Shown here: one piece after another, positions 7,097-13,915 of the stretch
Layout of the letters: each line of letters starts with the position of its first letter
Position numbering within the stretch: position 1 is the first letter of the stretch
NCBI GenBank assembly: GCA_910588555.1
Contig: CAJUPC010000038.1
Coordinates: forward strand, 1 to 15,844
Source of the DNA: Candidatus Gastranaerophilales bacterium
GTDB lineage: Bacteria; Cyanobacteriota; Vampirovibrionia; Gastranaerophilales; Gastranaerophilaceae
Direction of reading: 5' to 3'
Length of the DNA stretch: 15,844 nt
Program-made: the position numbers and the translations under genes
The notes under the pieces: generated by a model
What the model was told of the DNA's origin: nothing
Databases searched by the model: none
What the model saw: the letters and a program-made list of their open reading frames with translations, nothing else

Positions 7097-8224
7097 GTGA
7101 AGAGTGAGTTAAAAAGTCTTTTATCGGCTTTAGTTATATTTGTATGCGTTTTTATGTTTAGCGGTTGCGGTGTAAAAGAGTCGCGTACGGTTGTTCAATT
7201 CGCAAGCTGGGGGTCAAAATCCGAAGTTGATATTATCAAACCGCTTCTGAATGATTTTGAAAAACAAAATCCTGATATAAAAGTGGATTTTATGCATATT
7301 CCGCAAAATTATTTTCAAAAAATTCATCTGCTTTTTGCTTCCAATACAGCGCCTGATGTTATTTTTATAAACAATCAATATTTACCTGTTTATGCAAATG
7401 CCGGTGTGCTGGAAGAATTAGAGAGCGAAACAAAATTTTATTCTCAAGCAGTCAAGGCTTTAAGTTGGAACGGCAAATTGTATGCAATGCCTCGCGATGT
7501 GTCAAATCTTGTTTTGTTTTATAATAAGGATTTGTTTGATAAAAATGGTGTTTCTTACCCGTCAGATAATTGGACTTTTGAGGAATTTTTAGGCAAAGCA
7601 AAACAACTTAGCAAAAACGGGAATTTTGGGATTAGTTTTGAAGAAGACCCGTTGTTTTACCTTCCTTATTTGATGAGTAACGGAGGCGGCTTTTATGATA
7701 CTGATAAGCCTGAAAGTCGTGACGCGATTGATTTCTATGCTGATTTGAGAAAAAAATACCATGTTGCACCTGAAAAATCGGAAAGCGCAAGTGCGACAAT
7801 GGCGCAAATCTTTTTACAGCAAAGGCTCGGAATGTATTTATCGGGACGCTGGATGGTGCCAAAGCTGCGTGAAGAAGCAAATTTTAACTGGGATATAGCA
7901 AAGTTTCCTAAAGGTACTAAAGGCAGTATAGTGCCATTGGACGCGTCAGGATGGGCAATTGCAAAGTCATCTTTGCACAAAGAAGAAGCAATGAAGCTTG
8001 TTAATTATCTTTCTTCTGCAGAAAGTATAAAAAAGCTGTGTGAAAGCGGGTTGATAGTTCCTGCATTAAAAGAAGCTTCTGCTTGTATTTTTGATAATAA
8101 AAAACCCGAAAGTTCACGAATATTTCTTGATGTAATCGAAACATCCGTTCCGACTCCTGTGACAGTTGATTACCGGGAGGTTCTGGACAAGCTTAAAAAA
8201 GACATGGAACCGAGGTTTAATTGA
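7097..8224 (+). CDS. Extracellular solute-binding lipoprotein, family 1 (ABC sugar-type)
   Basis: The 375-residue protein has a lipoprotein signal peptide. The start is basic (VKSELK), the hydrophobic core is LLSALVIFVCVFMF, and the lipobox FSGC places the lipidated Cys at residue 24. The mature part follows family 1 binding proteins of the MalE type: VVQFASWGSKSEVDIIKPLLNDFEKQNPDIKV, ASNTAPDVIFINNQYLPVYANAGVLEEL, YAMPRDVSNLVLFYNKDLF and GMYLSGRWMVPKLRE. These normally capture sugars or oligosaccharides for an ABC importer, but no permease or ATPase gene is adjacent. GTG 7097 is preferred because GAAAGG lies six bases upstream; an in-frame TTG at 7073 has no such support. It is co-transcribed with the exported protein upstream and converges with the prepilin gene one base downstream. 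Confidence 0.92.
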   Translation: MKSELKSLLSALVIFVCVFMFSGCGVKESRTVVQFASWGSKSEVDIIKPLLNDFEKQNPDIKVDFMHIPQNYFQKIHLLFASNTAPDVIFINNQYLPVYANAGVLEELESETKFYSQAVKALSWNGKLYAMPRDVSNLVLFYNKDLFDKNGVSYPSDNWTFEEFLGKAKQLSKNGNFGISFEEDPLFYLPYLMSNGGGFYDTDKPESRDAIDFYADLRKKYHVAPEKSESASATMAQIFLQQRLGMYLSGRWMVPKLREEANFNWDIAKFPKGTKGSIVPLDASGWAIAKSSLHKEEAMKLVNYLSSAESIKKLCESGLIVPALKEASACIFDNKKPESSRIFLDVIETSVPTPVTVDYREVLDKLKKDMEPRFN

Positions 8225-8225
8225 T

Positions 8226-8882
8226 TTACCATGGATAATCATCTGCGATTTTCCAACCGTCGTGGATGATTTTTGGTCCGCAGCCATATCCTGAATCATA
8301 GCAGGAAGACCACATTTGTGAGACGTTGTCTTTATCAGGCTCTGAATAATTTATAGGAATACCACCGGGTCTGATAGTAAAGAGGAATACATCTTTTCCA
8401 TACTGATTGGGTTTAGCAAAGCCGTTTAAATCAAATATTATACTACGTGCTTTGTAGGCTGGATAAAACGCGTCAACTGATATAAATATACCGTCATTAA
8501 TTTTGGCAGTAAAAGAATTGTCATTGCCGAGTGTTCCATTTTCAGCTGTCAGTAAAGGATTTCCATTGACAAATCTGTATATAACCCTTTTTTTTATTTC
8601 GGATTGCGGAACTTCCTGATATGATTTAATATAATTTTTCAAATATTTGTTGTAAAAATCTTTTGCAGGCAATTGGTAATTCCAATCTTCCATACTTCCG
8701 TTGTCAATTTCTGATAATTTCAGTGCCTGTTCTACTGTCGAATAAGCTTTTTTTAATTGAGTTACGGTTTGCTGTTTTTGATAATTTACAATTAAATTCG
8801 GCATTGTAAGAGCAGCAACTACCCCTATAATCCCAAGTGTAATTAATACCTCTGACAAAGTAAATCCGCTAAATTTGTTCAT
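8226..8882 (-). CDS. Prepilin-like protein (type IV pilin / type II pseudopilin N-terminus)
   Basis: The 218-residue protein begins MNKFSG, then FTLSEVLITLGIIGVVAALTMP. This is a classic class III signal with cleavage between Gly6 and Phe7, Glu at +5 of the mature protein and a hydrophobic assembly helix. The rest is a globular domain rich in Tyr and Asn, with a pair of Cys in SSCYDSGYGCGP near the C-terminus. Role by family: assembly into a pilus or pseudopilus after cleavage by a prepilin peptidase. No pilus machinery lies nearby, so it is a dispersed minor pilin or pseudopilin. ATG at 8882 is chosen because AGGAG lies at correct spacing and the leader is then of normal length; upstream in-frame codons lack support. 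It is the intact counterpart of the broken gene at 3205. Confidence 0.9.
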   Translation of the reverse strand: MNKFSGFTLSEVLITLGIIGVVAALTMPNLIVNYQKQQTVTQLKKAYSTVEQALKLSEIDNGSMEDWNYQLPAKDFYNKYLKNYIKSYQEVPQSEIKKRVIYRFVNGNPLLTAENGTLGNDNSFTAKINDGIFISVDAFYPAYKARSIIFDLNGFAKPNQYGKDVFLFTIRPGGIPINYSEPDKDNVSQMWSSCYDSGYGCGPKIIHDGWKIADDYPW

Positions 8883-8902
8883 ACAATCTCCTAGCCTGGT
8901 GA

Positions 8903-8914
8903 TGATATATATCA
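8903..8914. promoter_or_regulatory. Palindrome at the prepilin transcription start
   Basis: TGATATATATCA is a perfect 12-base palindrome just downstream of the -10 box and upstream of the AGGAG site. It could be an operator or a short mRNA hairpin. AT-rich DNA can produce such palindromes by chance. Confidence 0.3.
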
Positions 8915-8916
8915 CT

Positions 8917-8944
8917 ATTATAACATTTTTTATCAACAATACAA
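8917..8944 (-). promoter_or_regulatory. Promoter of the intact prepilin-like gene
   Basis: Minus strand: TTGTAT (8944-8939), 16-base spacer, perfect TATAAT (8922-8917), about 35 bases before the ATG. Confidence 0.6.
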
Positions 8945-9003
8945 GCCCCCTGAAAAATATTGCAATACAAAATTACCGTTTTCAACAAAAAACGATTAAC
9001 AAC

Positions 9004-9037
9004 AAAAAAGCCTGAACATCTTATAATCGCAGGGCTT
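9004..9037 (-). terminator. Intrinsic terminator of the 26-codon unit
   Basis: Minus strand: AAGCCCTG, a 15-base loop, CAGGCTT, then four more T. Seven pairs form with one bulged C. The stop codon of the small ORF (9023-9021) falls in the loop, so translation would run through the 5' arm of the stem. Confidence 0.65.
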
Positions 9038-9101
9038 CGGGGGGGGGGCACTCCCGGCATGGCACAAAGGTTTCAAAAAATTTATACAAAATTTTTGCCA
9101 T
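9021..9101 (-). CDS. Putative 26-codon small ORF or leader peptide
   Basis: The ORF reads MAKILYKFFE...CRECPPPEALRL and has an ideal AGGAGG (9114-9109) seven bases before ATG 9101. A TTGACA-N17-AATAAT promoter lies upstream and an intrinsic terminator overlaps its end. The Pro-Pro-Pro is encoded by a ten-C run on this strand. Losing one C gives a longer tail through the terminator; gaining one opens a frame that reaches past the prepilin start. It could be a small protein, a leader peptide controlling the terminator ahead of the prepilin gene, or the front of a decayed gene. I do not recognise the peptide. Confidence 0.45.
   Translation of the reverse strand: MAKILYKFFETFVPCRECPPPEALRL
9039..9048 (+). 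repeat. Second G10 homopolymer
   Basis: Ten consecutive G on the plus strand (C on the coding minus strand) lie within the 26-codon ORF. Both this run and the one at 3235 have the flanks C before and CA after. Confidence 0.9.
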
Positions 9102-9126
9102 GTAAATGCCTCCTGTACTCTAACTC

Positions 9127-9164
9127 ATTATTTACGATTTTGTGTTTTTTGTCAAGTGTGTCAA
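9127..9164 (-). promoter_or_regulatory. Promoter module of the 26-codon unit
   Basis: Minus strand: tandem TTGACA boxes nine bases apart (9164-9159 and 9155-9150), then 17 bases and AATAAT (9132-9127). It shares TTGACAAAAAAC, eight variable bases and GTAAATAATGAGT with the module at the left edge of the window, followed in both by GGAGG and an ATG. Confidence 0.65.
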
Positions 9165-9196
9165 TAACATATAAAAAATAAATTTTTCCTTAAGAT

Positions 9197-9226
9197 TTAA
9201 CAAAAATTCCTTATCTGTGTTAGTAT
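9197..9226 (+). promoter_or_regulatory. secA promoter
   Basis: TTAACA (9197-9202), 18-base spacer and TAGTAT (9221-9226) preceded by TGT, an extended -10. It lies about 30 bases before the secA start and is divergent from the small minus-strand unit. Confidence 0.5.
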
Positions 9227-9258
9227 TGAAATAAAGACACGGAGAGGAAAATTTTATA

Positions 9259-11901
9259 ATGCTTAGTTTTTTATTTAAAATGTTGGGCGATCCTAACGAA
9301 AAAAAAGTTAAAAATATAATGGGAATTATTGACCATATCAATGCTTTGGAACCTCAATTTGAGGCTATGACAGATGATGAGCTTAAGGCAAAAACAGCCG
9401 AATTTAAAGAAATTCTTGCAAAACGCCCTACTTCAAAAGATTTTAAAACAGATAGAAAACTTGAAAAGGAAGCATTGGATAAAATTCTTCCAGAAGCTTT
9501 TGCAACAGTTCGCGAGGCTGGTAAACGTGTTTTGAATATGCGTCATTTTGATGTTCAGCTTGTGGGCGGATATTTCCTTCATAACGGCCATATCGCAGAA
9601 ATGAGAACAGGTGAGGGTAAAACTCTTGTCGCAACTTTGCCTGCATATCTAAATGCATTGACAGGCAAGGGTGTTCACGTAATTACCGTAAACGATTACC
9701 TTGCAAAACGCGACAGCGAATGGATGGGTAAAATTTATAAATTCTTAGGACTTTCTGTCGGCGTTATTCTCTCAGGCGGAAGAACAGCAGAAGATTTTGA
9801 AGCTAAAAAAGCCGCATATGACTGTGATATTACTTACGGTACAAATAACGAATTCGGGTTTGACTATTTGCGCGATAATATGGCGGGAAATCTTGAAATG
9901 CTTGTTCAAAGACCATATAATTACGCAATTATCGACGAAGTTGACAGTATTTTGATTGACGAAGCAAGAACTCCTCTTATTATCAGTGGTCGTTTGGACA
10001 AATCTGCCGAAACTTATCAAATGATGGCAAAAGTTGCACCGCAAATGGAAAAAATTAAAGACTACGAAGTTGACGAAAAAAATAAAAATATTATCTTGAC
10101 AGAAGACGGTATTGACCACGCGCAGGAAATTATCGGCGTTCAAGATTTGTTTGATATTAACACTCAATACGCTCATCATCTTTTGCAAGCCTTGAAAGCA
10201 AAAGAATTGTTCGTTAAAGACACAGATTACGTTGTAAAAAACGGCGAAGTTATGATTGTTGATGAGTTTACGGGACGTTTAATGGAAGGAAGACGCTGGT
10301 CTGACGGACTTCATCAAGCTATTGAAGCTAAAGAAGGCGTTCAAATTCAAGACGAAACTCAAACCCTTGCAAGCATTACTTTCCAAAACCTTTTTAGACT
10401 TTATCCGAAATTATCGGGTATGACAGGTACTGCAATGACTGAGGAAGCTGAATTTGGCAAAATTTATAACCTTGAAGTTACGACTATTCCGACAAACAAA
10501 CCTGATATCAGAATTAATTATCCCGATGTGATTTATAAAAACGAACGCGCTAAATACAATGCGGTTGTGGAAGATATTATCAGAATGAATGAAATCGGAC
10601 GTCCGGTTCTTGTCGGTACAATCAGTATCGAAAAGTCTGAGTATGTTTCTGCTTTATTGAAACAGCGCGGAATTCCTCACCATGTTTTAAACGCGAAACA
10701 CCATGAACGTGAAGCATATATTATCGCTCAGGCAGGCCGTGTCGGTGCGGTTACTATTGCAACAAACATGGCGGGCCGCGGAACAGACATTCTTCTTGGT
10801 GGTAATGCTGAATTTCTTGCAAAAGAAATGCTTGATAATAAAGGTATTACACCTGAAAACGAAAATTATGAAGCTGAAAAAGAAACAGCATTAAAACAGG
10901 CACGTGAGATTACCGAAGCAGAACATGCAAAAGTTGTTGAAGCAGGCGGATTGCACGTAATCGGTACGGAACGTCACGAGTCACGCCGTATTGATAACCA
11001 GCTGAGAGGTCGTGCAGCACGTCAGGGTGATCCCGGTTCTACAAGATTTTTCTTATCTTTGGAAGATAATTTGATGAGAATTTTTGGCGGCGACAAAATT
11101 ACCGCATTAATGAATATGCTTAATGTCGATGAAAATATGGCGATTGAAAACGGACTTATTACAAAACAAATTCAATCTGCTCAGAAAAAAGTTGAAACTT
11201 ATCACTTTGATATAAGAAAATCAGTTCTTGAGTATGACGATGTTATGAATATTCAGCGTGAAAAATTCTATGCACAGCGCCGTAAAGTTCTTGCAGGCAA
11301 GAATTTATCAGAAGATATTTATTTCATGATTGAAAAAGAAATTGACAGATTGCTCAGAAGCTATATTGCGCCTGATTTACACCCTGAAGAATATGTTTTT
11401 GAAGACTTGCAGACTATGATTAAAGAACTTCATTCAATTATTCCGCAGTTATCGGGAATTCAGGTTTCTGATGTTCAGAATTTGAGATTTGAAGCGATTT
11501 ATGACAAGTTAAAAGACCTTGCAATAAGTACTTACAAACAACATGAAGAAGAAGTTGTAAATTTCTATAACGAGATTATTTCTCAATATGATAACGAACC
11601 AGTATTGCAGGAAGCATACAGCGAAAATAATGTTATAAGAAACCTTGAAAAAGATATTCTTCTCCGCGTAGTAGATAACAAATGGATTGACCACTTGCAT
11701 AATATTGATATGTTGAGAGACAGTATCGGCTTGCGTGCTTATGGTCAGAAAGACCCTTTAATTGAATACAAACGTGAAGCTTATGATTTGTTCAACAAAA
11801 TGATGTATGAAATTCAGGGTGATACCGTAAAACACTTGTTCAGAACAAAATTCGGTATTCAGGTTATCGGACCGGCACCGGATGAGGGTGAACCCGCTTA
11901 A
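9259..11901 (+). CDS. secA: Preprotein translocase ATPase SecA
   Basis: SecA is the ATP-driven motor that pushes unfolded preproteins through SecYEG at the inner membrane. The 880-residue protein carries Walker A TGEGKT (about 117-122), Walker B DEVD (226-229) followed by SILIDEARTPLIISG, the preprotein cross-linking region after it, GTDILLGGN in the second nucleotide-binding fold, and the arginine-finger motif RGRAARQGDPGS near 583-594. The helical scaffold and wing (YDDVMNIQREKFYAQRR, WIDHLHNIDMLRDSIGLRAYGQKDPL) are complete. The end is GIQVIGPAPDEGEPA, without the cysteine zinc finger found at the C-terminus of many SecA proteins. ATG is preceded by GGAGAGG at eleven bases. It stands alone, with gltX downstream under its own promoter. 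Confidence 0.98.
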   Translation: MLSFLFKMLGDPNEKKVKNIMGIIDHINALEPQFEAMTDDELKAKTAEFKEILAKRPTSKDFKTDRKLEKEALDKILPEAFATVREAGKRVLNMRHFDVQLVGGYFLHNGHIAEMRTGEGKTLVATLPAYLNALTGKGVHVITVNDYLAKRDSEWMGKIYKFLGLSVGVILSGGRTAEDFEAKKAAYDCDITYGTNNEFGFDYLRDNMAGNLEMLVQRPYNYAIIDEVDSILIDEARTPLIISGRLDKSAETYQMMAKVAPQMEKIKDYEVDEKNKNIILTEDGIDHAQEIIGVQDLFDINTQYAHHLLQALKAKELFVKDTDYVVKNGEVMIVDEFTGRLMEGRRWSDGLHQAIEAKEGVQIQDETQTLASITFQNLFRLYPKLSGMTGTAMTEEAEFGKIYNLEVTTIPTNKPDIRINYPDVIYKNERAKYNAVVEDIIRMNEIGRPVLVGTISIEKSEYVSALLKQRGIPHHVLNAKHHEREAYIIAQAGRVGAVTIATNMAGRGTDILLGGNAEFLAKEMLDNKGITPENENYEAEKETALKQAREITEAEHAKVVEAGGLHVIGTERHESRRIDNQLRGRAARQGDPGSTRFFLSLEDNLMRIFGGDKITALMNMLNVDENMAIENGLITKQIQSAQKKVETYHFDIRKSVLEYDDVMNIQREKFYAQRRKVLAGKNLSEDIYFMIEKEIDRLLRSYIAPDLHPEEYVFEDLQTMIKELHSIIPQLSGIQVSDVQNLRFEAIYDKLKDLAISTYKQHEEEVVNFYNEIISQYDNEPVLQEAYSENNVIRNLEKDILLRVVDNKWIDHLHNIDMLRDSIGLRAYGQKDPLIEYKREAYDLFNKMMYEIQGDTVKHLFRTKFGIQVIGPAPDEGEPA

Positions 11902-11931
11902 ATTTTACATCTTGAATAAGTGTGAAAAAAC

Positions 11932-11960
11932 TTGAAAATAAAGTTTGGACATGCTATTCT
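11932..11960 (+). promoter_or_regulatory. gltX promoter
   Basis: TTGAAA (11932-11937), a 17-base spacer and TATTCT (11955-11960) preceded by TGC, an extended -10. The roughly 60-base leader that follows contains a seven-pair hairpin (AAATCTG at 11970-11976 with CAGATTT at 11988-11994). No T-box features are seen. Confidence 0.68.
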
Positions 11961-12028
11961 CATGTTGCGAAATCTGAATAAATAATACAGATTTAAAGTT
12001 CAAAAATAATAGAATCGAGGGATTAAAA

Positions 12029-13498
12029 ATGACAGAAGTCAGAGTCAGAATAGCTCCGTCACCAAGCGGAAATTTACACGTAGGAACAGCTAGAACAGCT
12101 TTATTTAACTATCTGTTCGCTAAGAAAAATAACGGAAAATTTGTTTTAAGAATTGAAGATACCGATGCCGACAGAACAAGTCAGGAATATATTGATAATA
12201 TTTTTGACAGCTTGAAAGCATTGGGCTTGAACTGGGATGAAGGTCCCGATGTTGGCGGTCCTTACGGTCCTTACACTCAATCGGAAAGATTTGATATTTA
12301 TCCGAAATATGTTCAAGAGCTTTTGGACAAAGGGTTTGCTTATGAATGCTTCTGTACTCCTGAAGAATTAGAACAGGAAAAAGAAGAAGCAAGAGCTAAC
12401 AAAAAACCTTATGTTTACACAAGAAAATGCGAAAATTTAACAGAAGAACAAAAAGCAAAACTTAGAGCAGAAGGTAGAAAACCAGCTATAAGATTTAATA
12501 TTGCTAAAGCTCAAAAAGCTTTCCATGAAACTTCTATGTTAACATTTGACGATTTGGTTAAAGGCGAGCTTCATGTTGACACAGACCTTTTGGGCGACTT
12601 TGTAATCATGAAATCAAACGGTGCGCCGACATACAACTATGCTGTTGTAATTGATGATATGCTAATGAAGATTTCTCACGTAATCAGAGGCGAAGACCAT
12701 ATTTCGAATACATTCAAACAAATTTTGATTTTTGAAGCACTTGGTGCAGAAGTTCCGCGCTTCGGCCACTTAGGTATGATATTGGCTCCAGACAGAAGCA
12801 AACTTTCAAAACGCCACGGTGCTACTGCGGTTTCGGAATTTGTTGAAAAAGGTTATTTGACAGACGCTTTAATCAACTTTGTAGCGCTTCTCGGCTGGTC
12901 GCCTTCTGACGGTGAAGAAATTAAGAATGTTGAACAAATCGCGCAAGATTTCAGAATTGGCGAAATTTCATCTTCTAATTCAATCTTTGAATACGACAAA
13001 TTGAACTGGATGAACAGTCATTATATCAAACAGCTTTCAATTCCTGAATTAAAAGAAAGATTAAAACCGTACTTATCAAAATATGATTTGTCTGAATTGA
13101 CTGATGAACAGTACACTCGTATGGTTGAAATTACTTATGAACCTTTAACTTTGTTGTCTGATATTACAGACGCGGTTCCTTATTTCTTCGGTGAAGGTGT
13201 TGAACTTGATGAAAAAGCAAAAGAAACACTTGATACAGAAGTTTCTCAAGATGTTTTGAAAACTTTTGTTGAACAGTCTGCTGATTGGGAATGGACAGAA
13301 GAAAATCTTCATGAGAAATTAGAAGCATTCAGAGCTTTCTACAAAGAAAAAGGGATTAAGCCGAAAGTTACTATGTGGGCAATCAGAGCCGCAGTAACAG
13401 GAAGACTTTGCGGAGCAGATATGACAGCAACGCTTGCAATACTCGGTAAAGAAAAATCCTTGAAACGTGTTAGAAACGCAATGAAACAAACAGTATAA
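12029..13498 (+). CDS. gltX: Glutamyl-tRNA synthetase
   Basis: This class I synthetase charges tRNA-Glu with glutamate and, in organisms with GatCAB, often tRNA-Gln too. The 489-residue protein has the N-terminal IAPSPSGNLHVGTARTALFNYLFA with HVGT in place of HIGH, the RIEDTD substrate motif, a GluRS-specific insertion, IRGEDHISNT, and the KMSKS-type loop KLSKR at residues 258-262. The C-terminal anticodon-binding helices run to the end (TMWAIRAAVTGRLCGADMTATLAILGKE). Length is typical. GAGGG lies eight bases before the ATG. The gene has its own promoter and terminator, so it is monocistronic. Whether it is discriminating cannot be told from sequence by eye. Confidence 0.97.
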   Translation: MTEVRVRIAPSPSGNLHVGTARTALFNYLFAKKNNGKFVLRIEDTDADRTSQEYIDNIFDSLKALGLNWDEGPDVGGPYGPYTQSERFDIYPKYVQELLDKGFAYECFCTPEELEQEKEEARANKKPYVYTRKCENLTEEQKAKLRAEGRKPAIRFNIAKAQKAFHETSMLTFDDLVKGELHVDTDLLGDFVIMKSNGAPTYNYAVVIDDMLMKISHVIRGEDHISNTFKQILIFEALGAEVPRFGHLGMILAPDRSKLSKRHGATAVSEFVEKGYLTDALINFVALLGWSPSDGEEIKNVEQIAQDFRIGEISSSNSIFEYDKLNWMNSHYIKQLSIPELKERLKPYLSKYDLSELTDEQYTRMVEITYEPLTLLSDITDAVPYFFGEGVELDEKAKETLDTEVSQDVLKTFVEQSADWEWTEENLHEKLEAFRAFYKEKGIKPKVTMWAIRAAVTGRLCGADMTATLAILGKEKSLKRVRNAMKQTV

Positions 13499-13499
13499 C

Positions 13500-13524
13500 A
13501 AAAAGCCCCGAACGGGGCTTTTTT
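13500..13524 (+). terminator. gltX intrinsic terminator
   Basis: A-run, GCCCC, loop GAAC, GGGGC and a six-T tract begin directly after the gltX stop. The flanking A and T runs make it usable from either strand. Confidence 0.93.
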
Positions 13525-13620
13525 AATAAATATTTCTTTACAAAATACAAAATTTGTTAAAGAAATAATATAAATTTGCCGAAAGCTTAAATGTTGTTTT
13601 TTGCTTAGGAATTATATATT

Positions 13621-13824
13621 ATGATTGAGATTTACATTACACCCGAGGATATTACAAAATACCTGTATCTTATTGTATTATTTAATGCGACATTTCCGAA
13701 ATTGCTTGAAAAAAGCGGGATTATGATTAACATTGAGGCAATAGACGGAAATGTTTCAAAACTACCTTACGAATATTTTATACATTTGTACGACCATTAC
13801 GGATTAAATCAGGTTGCGGAGTAA
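13621..13824 (+). CDS. Small hypothetical protein
   Basis: The 67-residue protein begins MIEIYITPEDITKYLYLIVLFNATFPKLLEK and ends YEYFIHLYDHYGLNQVAE. It is acidic and aromatic-rich, with one moderately hydrophobic stretch (YLYLIVLFNATF) too polar at its edges to be a clear membrane helix. No domain is recognised. AGGA lies about ten bases before the ATG. No convincing promoter is seen in the 96 bases after the gltX terminator. It ends six bases before the first REP element. Coding is likely but not proven. Confidence 0.6.
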   Translation: MIEIYITPEDITKYLYLIVLFNATFPKLLEKSGIMINIEAIDGNVSKLPYEYFIHLYDHYGLNQVAE

Positions 13825-13830
13825 ATTTTT

Positions 13831-13854
13831 GTCGGCATAGCAATGCCGACCTAC
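13831..13854 (-). repeat. GTAG-type REP palindrome, left copy
   Basis: On the minus strand the element is GTAG followed directly by the 20-base hairpin GTCGGCATTGCTATGCCGAC, with an eight-pair stem and TGCT loop. It matches the copy at 15362-15385 in all 24 positions but in opposite orientation. No U-tract follows, so it is not a standard terminator. Confidence 0.85.
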
Positions 13855-13857
13855 AAA

Positions 13858-13901
13858 ATAAAAATTATCCGTTAAAATTTCAAGTTATTGATAATTTTTA
13901 T
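13858..13901. repeat. 12-bp perfect inverted repeat before rsmH
   Basis: ATAAAAATTATC (13858-13869) and its exact complement GATAATTTTTAT (13890-13901) are separated by 20 bases. The right arm runs into the extended -10 of rsmH, so it could be an operator or an AT-rich hairpin affecting rsmH transcription. Confidence 0.5.
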
Positions 13902-13909
13902 GCTAAAAT
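13901..13909 (+). promoter_or_regulatory. Extended -10 of rsmH, predicted leaderless
   Basis: TGC followed by TAAAAT (13904-13909), then six bases and the rsmH ATG at 13916. The predicted transcription start is the A of the start codon. No Shine-Dalgarno is present and no strong -35 is seen, which the TGn motif may compensate. Confidence 0.55.
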
Positions 13910-13915
13910 TTTCCT

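Noticed and set aside
8237..8274. Inverted repeat AATCATC/GATGATT followed by T residues, a possible terminator for the lipoprotein gene
   Set aside because: The stem is only seven AT-rich pairs with a 21-base loop and lies inside the coding end of the prepilin gene; too weak to call.
8960..9181. Plus-strand reading of 73 codons through the second G10 tract
   Set aside because: It has no ribosome site or promoter, its composition is poor, and it runs antisense to the better supported minus-strand unit.
9132..9341. Resemblance between ...LLTHLTKNTKS on the minus strand here and the dxr C-terminus ...ILTGLTKNEK
   Set aside because: The likeness comes from the shared promoter module (TTGACAAAAAAC read as codons), not from a dxr pseudogene; no other dxr sequence is present.
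11850..11901. Truncated SecA because the C-terminal zinc-binding Cys motif is missing
   Set aside because: The length and all functional domains are complete, and many bacterial SecA proteins lack this tail.
11961..12028. gltX leader hairpin as a T-box or other riboswitch
   Set aside because: The leader is about 68 bases with a single weak AT-rich hairpin and no T-box motif or terminator.
13831..13854. REP hairpins as intrinsic terminators
   Set aside because: The stems are followed by CTACAAAATA or AAGAAAAA, with no T-run on either strand for either copy.
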